Assembly (NCBI RefSeq): GCF_040412425.1
Contig: NC_089783.1
Span: 44,713,625-44,777,624, forward strand
DNA length: 64,000 nt
Direction: 5' to 3'
Source of the DNA: Macrobrachium rosenbergii
Lineage: Eukaryota; Arthropoda; Malacostraca; Decapoda; Palaemonidae
Position 1 is the first letter of the stretch. Every line of letters begins with the position of its first letter. Under the pieces are notes generated by a model. That model was not told the origin of the DNA. It searched no databases and saw only the letters and a list, made by a program, of their open reading frames with translations. This document shows, in pieces, positions 41,348 through 53,954 of this stretch. The position numbers and the translations under genes were made by a program.

Positions 41348-42535
41348 GTATGTTTTATTTTCTGGAGTTAAGTGCCAAAAAGGGGTTCTTGAAAGTTGAA
41401 GTTGCATGATAGGTAGTAAACAGTGAAAATCAGAGATAATTGTCTGCCTTGTTTGTACACTATTTGGTATTGGCAGCCTATGCTTAGGGCACAAAAGGTA
41501 TTGCTTGTCAACACTAATTGTTAAGACAAATTATTACTTAATGAAATAGTGTTGTACAGCAGTTTCTTTTATTGGCAAGTTATTTTTGGGATATTACTCA
41601 TTTTTGTATCAAGTATTTTGCATGTACCACAACATTTTGGTAGTCATTTTGGTCCAAATCACAAATGTCAAGTTGAACATTGTATATCTAAATTTGAACA
41701 CTTAAATGTCAATCTTAAGGTGATGATGTGTTCTTTATGATATATTTTTTATACTTATGTCATTAATCTTGGATTAAAAGTCTTATGGAGGAATTTTGGT
41801 CTTAAGCTTTTATATATATTCTAGAGTTAGAGGATTAAAAAGTATCATCTGTTGCTTATATGCATCACTTCTTACATTTTATCTTGTCTGTGCATCATTA
41901 TATACATTATGTCTCTTTTGTGTACAATATCCTTTTATGTTCCATGTTTTAATGGAATACTTAAAAATGATTCCAGTAAGTTATAATTGCAGGGTAAATT
42001 AATGTTGCTGGAAAGATCCTTGCTGAATGTGCAGAAAAAGCTTGGTGTCCAGACCCTGAATAGTTGATTCTTAAATCAGAGCTGTTTTTGGCAGTGAAAG
42101 CATGTATGTGTATAGGAGATTCATACACTGATGGTGAAGCATGCAATTTTGTTTGATGCTGCTTCAGTCAGGTAAAATGTTGTTCATCTACTGCCTTTAC
42201 TATTTTTCCACAGAAAATAAGTTTATGGTCAAAACAAGAAAACAACCAAAACATCATTAAAGAACTCGAAGTAAACAACCACAATAGCAATTCACAACTG
42301 TAAGATGTAAAAGAAAATGAATGACTATTAAAAGATGCAACTCCTCATAAAAAAACAGTCAAAGTTTGACAAAAAAAAAACAGAAATCAGTCCATCAGCC
42401 CTTGAATGCCATGCAACAGTAAGCCCCATACCAACATACAAGAAAATTCAATTTTCTCTCGTCAAAGATAAAGTTGATTAACACCACAGAGAAATGACTA
42501 CTAAAACCCTAACCATAAAAGAAAAAGGTATATAT

Positions 42536-42838
42536 TATAAACCTCCCATATTCGCGCGGGATGCGTACTGCAACCCTCCCCCCCCATGAATTGCTAAAAT
42601 CCACAAATATCTAAAACCCCTCTAAAAACACTTAGAACTGCCTATTTTAATAGTTTAAACAGAAAAAAACTCTAAAAATGCTTATACCTGAGTATTTTAA
42701 TAGTTTTATCACAAAAAATGCATTTAGTCATGAAAATATGAAAATACAGTAATTAGTGAATATTTCTCAGTGAAAAATACCGCGAGTGGGCAAATTTTCT
42801 GTGAATAGTGAGACCACGAATACGGGGTGGTTTACTGT
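42536..42838. mobile_element. MITE-like element with inverted ends
   Basis: The left end 'tataaacctcccatattcgcgc' and the complement of the right end 'cacgaatacggggtggttta' match over about 20 bases, and the outer base pairs include TA. The body is AT-rich with a repeated 'ttttaatagttt' segment and no coding sequence. Probably a Tc1/mariner-related MITE. Confidence 0.65.
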
Positions 42839-43549
42839 GTATTACACAAAAATGAAACAGCCAGAAGAAATTACCCCATCACCAGTTATTGAAGCCACAG
42901 CAAAACACACAAATGCAATCACAAATGTAAAAGTGTGACCAAAACAGCATCTGTAATGAAAACAGCATCTGTTATGAGTTTTTCATAGAAACATGTAAAA
43001 TGTAAGAAGGAAGTTTTGATTGAACTAGTAAAATTTCACCTAAGGCCAGACAACAGCCATAACTAACTTATATTCACACTAAAGTTGGGGAATGTGCATT
43101 AACCATTTGATATAGTACAGAGAAAGTCACATACCTGTTTTAGTTAAGATCTTTAACAAAATTACATTAAAAGGCAGTAAAAGTCAAAATTATCAAAATG
43201 GGGATGAGAAAATGTTAAAAGCAAAAAAAAAAAAGTATTAGTAGTTCAAATAAAAAATTCTGAAGTAAAACATTTACTTTCGTAAATCACCAAAACCTGA
43301 CCTCCCATCCATAATATCATAATATCTGTAATAATTATATTCTGTGAATGTTACCTTCTTAATTAGAAAATGCCTTGTTGAAGTCACATGGCTTTACCAT
43401 AAGATATGTAAATTCTGTGTTGAAACCATGTAATAGATGATAGGACTCGCAAACTGGAGAATCATTCTGCTATTGGTTTTAATATAAGTATCTATATTCT
43501 CTCGTAAAAATCTTATTTTCCAATTTCTTCAACTGTTTCTTCAAAGTGC

Positions 43550-44250
43550 AACTGTTGGGTTTTCCCCCAAATCCCTTTCCTCCTTAGTACAATGTTAGAC
43601 AAGGTCTGTTGTTTCTTTCATAGACTGCTGAATCAGCAACTGGATCATCAAAGACCCTAGTAGCCTAAGAGACATTGCCTCATCAGTTGTGCTTCTTGAG
43701 CTAACATGTCTGTATGGTATTAAGTGATGCTCCTTTACAATTGGCTTTTTTTGCATGTTGAGTTATGACTAATCCAGGCAAAAAACATACTTCACGGAGT
43801 TGTACAGAAGTGGAGAGTATACTTCAGTTTGTGTAGTAGACAAGGCACTCTTCCATTCAAATCTTTTTAGAGGGATCTCACTTTTTTATTTACCAGCGTG
43901 GTTGATATGAGAAGCCATGGAGAACAGTATTTTATTCTGGCTAAGAAAGGTGATTTTAAGAGTTTATAATACTGTGTCTGAGTTTGTAGCATCGCAAATG
44001 ATGGTCATGAGTCATGAAATTTTTGAAGTTCATATTGTACAAACCCATTTCTCTAATGCATCCTACTCCTTACTACTTCTTGCTACCAATGGTTTAAAAG
44101 ACACAAAGCCTGACTTTTTTGCCACTAGGGCTGCTCTGGAACCCAGGTGCGCACTCAGACAGGTTGAAGAGAAGACATTTTCTTCTGTGGAATGTCTGGA
44201 AATTGTGGTGACACAAATAACCTATCATAAAGTGATGGATTTGTTATGAA
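43550..44250 (+). pseudogene. Possible DIRS recombinase fragment
   Basis: 43917-44249 is a 110-codon frame. It begins 'ENSILFWLRKVILRVYNTVSE', which resembles the recombinase text 'KNAISFWLREMIRREYSVAGE' of element 1, with 'MSHEIF' where H-x-x-R is expected. Upstream (43650-43870) are short phrases compatible with the N-terminal part. Similarity ends after about 40 residues. It could be chance. Confidence 0.3.
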
Positions 44251-44497
44251 AATTATATTATATTGTTTCACCTTATTTCAGCATTATTGGAATTTAGAAG
44301 TAATTTTTATTAGCAAAATGTGCGTAAAGCTTATGCCTTGTTCATATGTCAACCGTGCTTCCAAACTGGCTGCTTAAAATTATCGTTGTCTGTCTAATTT
44401 TGATATTATTCTTTGCATACGTCATTACATAAGTTGTCATAAACCATTGCTTTGAAGTACTGTATTAAAATTGTTTAACTGTTACTTTCATTTTCAG

Positions 44498-44770
44498 CTA
44501 CATCAATTTGAGATGGTGTTCCCTATTGAGCCTCATAGCTCTAGGCTAACGCGACGTCTTCTAAAACGTTTGCGTCGCAAAGGTATAGGTCAAGTTGAAC
44601 TTGAGCCTGAAAATCACCGCATCAATGTAAGAACACGCAAATCTGCCAACTTTATTTTAGGAGTTCTTCGCAGCATTGACCCAAATGTTCGGCTTTTAGA
44701 AACTTACCGAGAAACATTATTAGAAGATCCCTTAGAAGCAGAGAATTTGGAAGTCATGGATGGATTATAG
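44498..44770 (+). CDS. Gene B, terminal coding exon
   Basis: Residues 144-233 and the TAG stop, after a strong acceptor. It carries the most distinctive part of the protein: an Arg/Lys-rich helix 'SSRLTRRLLKRLRRKGIGQ', then 'HRINVRTRKSANFILGVLRS' and an acidic tail ('LLEDPLEAENLEVMDGL'). The basic stretch could be a nuclear localisation signal or nucleic-acid contact (inference). No named domain is recognised. Mixed basic-core and acidic-tail composition with an intact frame argues for a real protein. Confidence 0.7.
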   Translation, partial: LHQFEMVFPIEPHSSRLTRRLLKRLRRKGIGQVELEPENHRINVRTRKSANFILGVLRSIDPNVRLLETYRETLLEDPLEAENLEVMDGL

Positions 44771-45535
44771 AAGTTAGATAGGTGCTAGTGTTGATTGAGT
44801 TCATAATTGTTTATAATGTTTTTTAGTACTCATAAGCTAGTTTTGACATCTTGGTTTGATTTTGATAAATTAAAAACATTTAAAGTGGTTACTAATCAAA
44901 GTAATTGTTTGCGAGGCTGTTGGACATTCATTCTTGAAAATAATATGGCAGTATATCTCTTTGTCTGCACAAAAACATTAAATTAGTGTTAATTATCTTT
45001 GTTAAGTGGTCTAGGTAAAGAACTTAAAACTGTAACATTAGTTTATTTTTTTGCTAATTGGAAGTATAATATTTATGTTACATATGTTATTTGAGAAATG
45101 AATGATTCAAAGAGGCTCACTAGGGGACTGGGATAAAATTGTGTACAATATTGCAGCTGGTTTTTGTGATATTTTGTTAATTCTTTTAACTTCATGTTAA
45201 ATGAGAGATTTTGATTCAAGATGTCACCATGTTTAGGTATTTTGTAATTTAAATATAGATGGCACAAACCCATGGGAAAATTTACTGTAAATTTTCTTAT
45301 ATTTTAAACTTGAACTCCATTGTTATAAGCCTAGCCAGAGCTACAGGGTACCTAGAAATCTCATGGCATAGTGATATCTAGTCACATACAGAGGCACTAT
45401 TAAATGCCTTCCAGCTAATGTTTACATCATATGTAGTACAGATATATACATTACTATGAGAATATATCTTACTTTGCAGCAGTTGCTGTGATTACCTCAA
45501 AAACATGTTTTTTTTTTAGGTGAATCACTTCTTGA

Positions 45536-45541
45536 AATAAA
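45536..45541 (+). terminator. Candidate poly(A) signal of gene B
   Basis: AATAAA about 765 bases after the stop; a second AATAAA lies at 45623-45628. Either could end the transcript. Confidence 0.45.
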
Positions 45542-45628
45542 ATGTATGTGTAATGTGACTATATCTGTGTTTTTTAGTCAGCTTTATTTGTTCTTTTGCT
45601 ACTGCAGTCTGACATTGTAGGTAATAAA

Positions 45629-48600
45629 TCTGGTCACAAACCAAGTTACTGTGCTTGCAAATGTGTAAGGAAATACTTGTTGGTCTAAACTACCTGCAAA
45701 CCCCTAGTCAGATTGCACATTGTGATTTATTTTATTCCATGAAGCTTCTTCTAAAGGAAATCATCCCTGTAAGTACAGTATTTATAAAGTTAAAAATTAC
45801 CTTTGTAATCATAATGCTATTTTTTTCAGTGTACAGGCAACCCTACTTTTAAACTAAGATGTTATCAATTAGCTTTTCCTTTATTTTTTTTATGGAAGTG
45901 ATGCAAAATTTTTCTATTGCTTTATTTTCATATTTTCAGCCTAGATTTACATATTCAAGTTGCTAAGTATCAATATACTGTTGCTTCATCCACTTGCAGA
46001 ATGCACAAATGTTAAACTCATCAGATGTAAAATTTGTGACACTCTTAGCTTTTCATTATGTCTGCTTCATGTTTGCAGGACTATTTTGAGTCATATGTAG
46101 AATGTCAGTTGCGTAGGGAATTGATGTGGTCTGTGATATCCATTGTGGGCCTTCCCTTTGACACCAATGATTTCTACAGTTTTCAGATTTTGCTGTACAG
46201 TACTGTACCTAATTTATAAATTAATTTACCAAAGTATTAGAAATGAAAGCAAAGCTTTCTGCCTTTAGAAATTGTTTGTCAGATTTTGTGTAATCTGTGG
46301 AGGAATATGTGGTACTGTAGTGGACTAGCTAGAAACAAATATGTAAGACTTTTTCATGTTGTAAAATGATCAGTGAGAGGAATTTGTATTACAGTATTTT
46401 CCTGTTGTCCCATAATTTAATTTCTTATGGAAATTGTGTGCAAATATGGAAGCAGTAGACTATCACATTGAGTAATGTAACTGTACACAAAAATACTGTA
46501 CATTGATTTTATCCTGATTAACACTTCTTGACTTCATGATTTTTTATACAGGTACATTGCCGTAGTGTTTATTTGCAGAAAGCAGAGAAGATAAAGTTGA
46601 CTGTTCAAAACATGAAAAAATTATGGTGGGGGTTACTGAGGGTGAGTTATCTCAGAGAAGTTGGGGAGCCATGTCTTGCTTTTTACAGCTCATCATTCTT
46701 TTGTTGATATCTGTGTTAAATGGGCTGCTTTTGGCTGGAGTTGGACCTATACTTCTTTTCTTTTTTATCTACATTGCCCTTTCCACCTTCATGTATGCTT
46801 GTTGAGTCATTGCTTATATCTTATATCCTTCCAGTTTGATTTTGGTGTGAGAGGTGATGAAGTACTGTATAGTACGTACGTTTCAGTTCTCAGTTATTAA
46901 TTACGACATTGTGTGTAGTACAGTGTTCTTGCTTTCAAATATATTTAACATATGTTTGAGATTTATTTTGCATTAATGGATTTTAATTCCATGGGTAAGT
47001 GTGATTTTTTTTTCATTTTAAAATCAAACCTGATTGCCAGTGGTTATATTGTGCGAATGAAAGCATTCGTCCTGGTTCGTGAGTCATTGGTATAACGTAA
47101 AAGCACAAAATTAAGTTGGCACATCGAGAAAAGGGACTGCATGTTGTCGTCAGATCATCAGACTCTTATTGTAGCCATTACCTTTCATTCTCCTTTGTTG
47201 TCATAGTCATTGTCACTTAACATATGACTAACTGTGATAATTTATTCTTATGTTTACCTCCTTTTCTTTGTAAAGAGTTGGAGGGCCTGGATTGTTTCTG
47301 TTATGAATTGAAAGGAATTTAAAATATCTGTAAGTTAGTTTACCTGGGAAAAAAGCAAAACTTGAATTACAGGAAATTTGCAAGACAAAGGGATACAACA
47401 TTCTCACCACCCAAAATGGAATTTTGTGCTTAAAATCCATGCCATTTGGTAATACAAACTCTCTGATAATATAGTGTTTTAGTTGACAATGGACATTTTT
47501 AACCATCTGTTCTTAGTTTATTTCAAAACCTAGTTATCCCATGTGAATTATAAGATATAAATTTTTCCTAAAATATTCATTTTTGCTTTAGTTACCATCT
47601 TTGAGGTATTAAATTCTCTCTGCAGGTACTGATAGCTCACTTTGTCATGCAACGCTTTAACTATCGTTTTCCTGTAATGTTTTGTTTTTCCTTAAGCCTA
47701 CACTCAAAACACGTATGGGCTGGCATTACACCGTGGCTAGATGAACCCTAAAAGAGTTCAGAGGTCTGGTTAAACAAATCATTTATAACTAACTAATCAA
47801 ACTGAAAGGTATATTGGCACATCAGATGAGTTGAATTTACTGTAGTTTCTCTGTTTTTCTGAAAATTCCTTTACCTGTTAGGGAAAGGCCATGTATTGAT
47901 TGTCCAATATTCATTTCATCAAAGGGGGTTATGGATACTCAGGAATGTTATCATTTTACTGAAATAAGTATGAAGTTACTCATAAAAGAACAAGAAATGT
48001 AAAATATGGTTATTAACTTTTTCTGCACTCCAGCACAGCATGGGCTCAACAAAAGATGGAGAGGTACTAAATTATGAAGCTGCCTCTGTTAGTTGAGGTA
48101 TTAGGGATGCTGTTTTGGCACTTATCATTGATTGTTTGTTGCCTTTCTCACACAAAACTGCCTGTTTGAGGTACCCTGAGGAACTATGCTTGTTAGTTAC
48201 TCTGAACCACTGACCTGTTATCGAGATTACTTCAAAGGACAGTTGTAGTCATTTACCTGGTTTATGTTGGAGAGGCACCAGCCAATCAAGGGTAAATGCC
48301 AGAATGGCATCCCCATAGCCTTTACAAGAACTTTCCCACCTGCCCCTCCCTCTTCATAATTTAGTACGTCTCTGGCTTTTTTTTTTTTTTTTTTTTTTTT
48401 TTGCTTGAGACTATGCTGTGTTGAACTGAAATGAAACTTGAGCAGACATAAGCCCTGTTTTCCATTGTCTTTAATATTAACTGCATATTGATATTAGTGA
48501 AATGATAACATTCTCTTTGATGAAATGAATATTGGAGAATTATGTGAACTTTCTCTTACAGAAAAAGAATTATCGAAGAGAAACTGTACAACAAATGAAA

Positions 48601-49784
48601 CTTGGCTGATGCAGGTGTAATTTTTAGTGAAATTTACTATTGCCATTATTATTATAATAATTATTAATATAATGTAGTTTGAAAGTATAAAATGATGAAA
48701 GGAAATTCTGTCAAAAAACAAGGGTGAAATAAAATAAGCTAGCAAACTGTCATCACTGATGTAACTTGCATGTCCACTTTTCAGGTTAGTCTTTTGTTTT
48801 ACTACTCAGCAGATACTATACACTGAAACAAAAGTCACTTGTACTGTGAATTTCATTGGAAAATTTTGTTGCCAAATGCACTGATTTATTTTGTTGGAAA
48901 AATTTATCCCTGGACACACTGATTTCGTAAAGGGTGTCAGATTGCTTTAATTTTTAATGAAATAATAGCTGTTTTTTATAGAAAAAATTTTTGCTAGTTT
49001 GAAATGTTTGCTTAATTGAAGGTTAAATGCACCTTGTTTGCTTAATTGAAGGTTAAATGCACCTCATTAAGGAAAAGGGTTTTGGCAATATTTAAATTCT
49101 GGGTATATTTATGATGTATATGCTGGAGTATTTTTATTTTCTGAGCATCAGAGGAGGCATTTATTTTTAAAATATTTTTAAAATGAGCCTTACCTGTCCA
49201 TTATATAGCTTTTACTTCTGCGCCAGCAGTTGTTCGACAGATTGAAAAAAAGAAAAAATGAGAACACTTGGTTTTCTATGAATGTCGGTCTTCTATCCAT
49301 CTACTTCTCCACCCTCCACCAGGGGACTGATAGGTACAATTACTAGTAGCCGGTCAGTCTACTTTTGTCGCTGGTTTCGGTAGGAGTTCGACGATTATAC
49401 TCGGTTTTCTGGTGGTTTGTTTTTGGATGTTCTTTTATTTTTTTAATGTTTGTTTAGTAGGAACCTGTAAGGTAGGAGATGCCATAATAGGCATTGTTCC
49501 AGTTTTATTGACCCTCATGATAGGTGTTTGCTGAGGGAAAGGTTATGATTGGATAAATATATGAGTCGTAGTGGAATGAAATGTGGTATCTGATCGCCAA
49601 CAGAGAGCTTGTTAGATTGTAGAAACAACTGTCGAGGATAATACTGGTAAGACTCAAGTTGAAGTGATGCATGGCTTGTCTGCTTCCCAATTTAGTAACT
49701 GGTTAGGTCCTCTGCTGCTTCTCTTCGATCTGTTACTCCAAATGAGCTTCCCGTCGATTCAGGGCATTAGATTGTTCCGTCACG
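45629..49784. other. No recognised gene
   Basis: 4.1 kb AT-rich. It includes a poly-T run (48379-48402) and a 30-bp tandem duplication (49007-49065). 47690-47790 faintly resembles the SINE tail region. Frames of 60-92 codons are unrecognised. Confidence 0.45.
49007..49065. repeat. 30-bp tandem duplication
   Basis: 'gcttaattgaaggttaaatg' and flanks are repeated exactly at 49011 and 49041. Confidence 0.95.
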
Positions 49785-50984
49785 AAATACAAACCATCTG
49801 TCCTTTACATTAGGAATTACTTAAGGTGAAGTTGGAAACGGCCATAAAACTCTTGAACAAGGTGGTTAGGCAGTAACTACCGTCAAGTATGCGGGAATAC
49901 CCGCCTGTCTGGATGTAAACATTCCAGTTTGCTTTTGGCAAACCCACGATTTGTGATAGCCTTGCATAAGCTGTCATTCCCCTGCATCTGTGTCTTGGGT
50001 TTGACAGCCAAGGGCGTGTTTAGAGGGGCGTAACCGTGTGGTAATGCTTCTCTTCCAGTAGCCCTTTATTTAGATACTGAAGGCGTTCCCCTGTACATTC
50101 GGAGATATTAGATTAGGATGTAATATCTGAGAGATCCCTACTGTCTTTTTGTTCCTTCCCTGCACAACAAAGTCGGCAGTTTTCTTGCTCCTTCATACCA
50201 GACCCAGGGGCCGCTACCGTGAGGCATGCTGTTTTTTTGGGAAAAATCGATATCTGCGTTTTTCCCTCTGTATTTGTCTGTTTTGCTAGGGGTTCACAAG
50301 CTTTGCTCACCCCGAGTCACAGACAAATGCTGGAAGACTTCACCTTTTGCCTGACGTGATAGCTCAGCTTCCGAGGCATAGAAGAGTTCTGCTTGACCCA
50401 ACCTCCTGTAGCGGCTACACAAGAAGCAGTTCTTCAGGCAGTACATCCGTGTGTTCAGGACTGGGAGACCTTCCAGCTTTTCTTGCAAGCATAGGCTTTC
50501 TCGCCGAGCAGCAGCGGATATAGGTGGATATCTCTTGAAGTCCTCTGCAACACTGTCCCAGGGACTAGGTCCTTCTCCGCTGGTGGGTGTCGTTGACGGA
50601 ACTTCTTCTCAGGTCAGAGTCGCTCTTTAAGTCTGGACTTCCTCGTCTTCTCCGCCGAAGGTTGCTTCTCTCCCTTTCATTTGTAAAGAACGTAGGCCCT
50701 TGCGACCTAGTCTTCTATCTGAAGTAGCCTTCTTCTCCTCAGTTGAGATTTAGCTACAGATGAGAAGCTTCTTCAGTCTTGCTGTCCCAGGAAACTATTC
50801 CTTGGGTGGCACGTGACTCTCTCGTTTAGGGTTCCTGTCCCGTGCTTTGCACGTGCCCTCATGAGAGTCGTCGGATAGAGATGTGCCCCTCCTAGGACCA
50901 TCTCTCATCTCACTCCAGCCTTGGTGTAGAAGATGGAAAAACAGGTGAAGGGGATCAGTACCTCGACTCCTTCTTGGATGTCGT

Positions 50985-51345
50985 AAGTGGACTCCGAATC
51001 CATCGGCATCTATTGTCGGGTTCGAGTCCTTCTTGTTCCCCTCCTCCTTGGACTTTATAATGATGATCCAGATCAGTCGTTACTTTGTCCTATTAGGGAA
51101 CTGTGGTACTTTCTGAAAAGGCTCGACATTCCTAACCTGGATGTCATCAATGTTTTTGCTAGTACTATCTCTTGGCTTCCTGAAGCGATTGAAGGAGGTA
51201 CTTGGCAGCTGGCGACGACGATACCAGTACTTTCCACCCAAGAGCTCACGAAGTCAATGGCTTGGTCCATCCCTGGCATTCCGGAAGTTTCTGTCAGTCT
51301 GGAAGCAAGACATGGTCTCATAGACCACACTCTTGTCTTCCTGTG
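50985..51345 (+). pseudogene. YR fragment of element 4, frame-broken
   Basis: 'DPDQSLLCPIRELWYFLKRL' in one frame matches the recombinase segment before the 'LKRT' helix. The catalytic end is spread over two other frames: 'HPRAHEVNGL' (51215-51255) and 'LGPSLAFRKFLSV' (51259-51300). The H-x-x-R motif reads H-E-V-N, again without the Arg, although by a different change from element 1. Confidence 0.75.
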
Positions 51346-51600
51346 ATCTTGCCCACAGGCCCTTGGAACCTTTTTCCCTTGGCCCTGTGGTAGCTGCTCA
51401 ATGAGTTGTGTTTTCTTACCCGGCCCCTTCAAGAGGACTAGTAGCATCTCGCCTAAGGTGATGGTTCTGGAAGTGAGAAGGATACCGAGAGTGACTGGCC
51501 TCTCTTCCTCCTCCTTCCCTGTCCTCCTACTTCTCCTTCGGGATGAGAATAGGACTCGAACCAATACTTGCTGGATCTGGCATCTGATGCAGTAAGATTA

Positions 51601-51640
51601 CACATCAAGCACCCGTTCTACACATCAAGCACCCGTTCTA
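51601..51640. repeat. 20-bp tandem duplication
   Basis: 'cacatcaagcacccgttcta' occurs twice, exactly. Confidence 0.95.
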
Positions 51641-51963
51641 GTTTTCATCTAGAATCATAGAAGCAATCATAGAAGGCAATAAGGGAAACCCTATCTCATG
51701 CTTTCCTTACTGCCTCCTACTCTAGATTCTTCCTAGCCTATTTCATATGAGCTACGTTTCCTCACTCATGCGAAAAGGTCCAGTATCTGACATTTGATCT
51801 TGCAGTTCCTACACTCTGATCAATATGTCAGAGGCACATGACTTCTCCTCACTCAGAGCTCCAGTCAGTTCAAGAGACTCACTCTGATTCCTCCCTCCAA
51901 CCAGTGAGTCTTCCTAATGTAAAGGACCGATGGTTTGTATATCGTTTTGGAACAAATCACAAT

Positions 51964-52256
51964 TTTTGAAAAAAAATTGTATTTTTCCTAACTATACAAA
52001 CCTGAGGTCCTTTACTTTACACTTTATGCCTGCCTCATGCCACCCCTCAATCTGAACCTGGACCAAAGGGCAAACTGGAATGTTTACATCCGGGCAGGCA
52101 GGTATTCCCACCTACCTGACGGTAGTTACTGCCAAACCACCTTGTTCAAGAGCTTAACGGCCGTGTACAGCTTCGCCGTAAGTAATTCCTAATGTAAAGG
52201 ACCTCAGGTTTGTATACTTAGGAAAAATACAATTTACTTTCAAAAATTGTGATTTT
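51964..52256. repeat. Fold-back right terminus of element 4
   Basis: 51964-52020 and 52190-52256 are inverted copies ('tgtatttttcctaactatac' against 'gtatacttaggaaaaataca'). This is the same design as the left end of element 1 in opposite orientation. The inner block at 51907-51940 matches the internal complementary block of element 1. Confidence 0.8.
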
Positions 52257-52976
52257 TGATAGGATGGAGTAATTTTTTATGTTTACTTGGTGTAAGTTTT
52301 GAAGGTATAGCATTATTGTTATCACTAAGATTTTCTTTTCTGTGCTACCCTTCCTAGAGTATTGGTAAGTTCAGGTTGTTTCCTGCTTTGGAGAAAGGGT
52401 CAACACCGCTGCTTTTCTTTCCTTGTCCTTGGCACGTCCTATCGTGCTCCATCGTGGCTTGGGGTGACAGAACCGGGACATGTCAGAAAGGGGAGCAGAT
52501 CTGTGCCCGTTGTTCCCTTCCTCTGTTCGGTCTGGTATGGCACCAGGTCCGGCATTAGTGGTGCAAGCTCTAGCACCAGAATTCGTTCTCCAATAGGATC
52601 GCTTGGGTAAGAATAAGAGGAGTCTCCCAATGTTTTTCCCTCTTTAACCATATCAGATCAGCTTGGTAGTAGCGATGCTTCATCTCTTTCTGGTAGTATT
52701 TAAGCAAGTTTAAGCTGCCTTGTCTTGGAAAGCTACTTTTTGCTTTGATCAGTTTCGCTTCAGTCCCCTGTAACTAAGGATCATTTGCAATTTAAGGCTA
52801 GTATAAGTATCTTTTAGGTTATAGTGAGAGGCCTGGACTGTCTTCAGCTCTCCTGTGTGTTGTGGATTTTTTCGGCCAGGGTGATAATGCGCCTTGCAGT
52901 TTTGATGCACCAGTAGCATGTGTCTAGTGTGAATTTGCACATTTTGCTGCAATGCCACATTCTTGTGCATGTGTAT
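52257..52976. other. No recognised gene
   Basis: Contains an 82-codon frame (52362-52610) rich in Gly and Ser with no recognised domain; it might be retroelement gag-like. Nothing firm. Confidence 0.4.
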
Positions 52977-53590
52977 CTATCACTTGCCTGTACGTGTATC
53001 GCTGGCACACCTATGGCATGTAGGCCTATCGCATGTGCACCAGTGGCTTGTGCACCTATGGCTTGTGTGCCTATCACCTGTATGCCCATGGCTTGTGCGC
53101 CTATTGCTTGCACACGCATGGCTTGTGCACTTATTGCCTGCACGCCCATGGCTTGTACGCCTATTGCCTGCACGTCCATGGCTTGCGCACCTATTGTGCA
53201 CTCCCATGGCTTTTGGGCCTATTGCATATGCGTCTGTGGCTTGTATGCCTCTCGCATACCCACCTATGGTTTGTGCTCCTATCTCTTGCGCGCCTACAGC
53301 TTTTGCCTATCACATGCGTGCCTATGGCTTGTATGCCTAATGTGTGTACGCCTATGGTTTGTGTACCTGTCGCTTGCGTGCCTGTGGCTTGTATGCCTAT
53401 CGCTTGCACGCCTATGGCATACACTCGTATCACCTGTGCGCCTTTAGTTTGCACATACACCTGTGCACCTGTTGCCTGTATGCCTATCACCTGTGTGCGT
53501 TTTTTGTGCGCGTCTATCGATTGCACTCTTATCATGTGTGTTTGTGTCGCTTGTGCACTTGTCTTCTGCTCAACTATCTCCTGCCTATAG
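52977..53590. repeat. Minisatellite, 15-bp period, about 40 units
   Basis: The unit approximates 'cttgtgcgcctattg', alternating with 'cttgtgcgcccatgg', and is well kept from 52977 to about 53200 and looser to 53590. Because 15 is divisible by 3 and the unit lacks stops, overlapping frames of 125-185 codons are open on both strands. Plus-strand frames give five-residue repeats such as 'ACAPM-ACTPI'; the minus strand gives 'AIGVQ-AMGAQ'. Start codons come from the repeat itself. These frames are not annotated as genes. Confidence 0.9.
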
Positions 53591-53652
53591 AGAATCCCAG
53601 CATGCACTATCATTTTGGCTTCCATTTTTAAGTAGGCAGATGGTTGCCATTG

Positions 53653-53952
53653 CAGGCAGTTCCTGGTTATCGGCGGGGTTTCCATTCTGAGGGTGTGACG
53701 ATAACCGAAAACTGCCGCTAACCGAAAATCGGCGATTTTCGGCACTGTTTTGGCAATTTTCAGGGCTTATTGGTGCCAGAAAGCGCCGATTTTTGGTTAT
53801 CAGCGCCTCTGTTAGGCAAAACCCAGTTATCGGTGCTGATAAGTGGAAATCAGTGATTTTTGGCGCAGAAAATTGCGGATTTTCATCGCTAGACAAGCAC
53901 CATAAAACCGGATCGCCGTTAACCGAGCCCACCGCTAACTGGGGACTGCCTG
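53653..53952. mobile_element. Tigger-like MITE (copy 2)
   Basis: 300 bp, same family as 30861-31138 in the same orientation (ends CAGGCAGTTCCTGG...GGGGACTGCCTG; internal 'gacaag.gccataaaa' block shared). The right flank is TA; the left flank is TG, presumably mutated from TA. Confidence 0.8.
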
Positions 53953-53954
53953 TA

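Larger units (their letters stand above)
41348..44497 (+). other. Intron 2 of gene B
   Basis: 3.15 kb, GTATGT to 'ttactttcattttcag'. It contains a MITE (42536-42838) and possible recombinase scraps (43550-44250); otherwise no exon is recognised. Confidence 0.65.
49785..52256 (+). mobile_element. Internally deleted DIRS element of family 1 (element 4)
   Basis: 2.5 kb. The left end (49785-49950) and right end (52085-52215) are inverted and match the termini of element 1 ('cctttacattaggaatta', 'gtttacatcc.ggcaggc'). The interior is plus-coding but lacks RT and RNase H. Only gag-like scraps and the C-terminal recombinase remain, so the pol core has been lost. It is close enough to element 1 to be a deletion derivative of the same family. 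Confidence 0.85.

Noticed and set aside
52920..53745. Frames of 175-185 codons on both strands as possible repeat proteins
   Set aside because: Openness is explained by a stop-free 15-bp tandem repeat; starts are internal to the repeat and all frames are open together.
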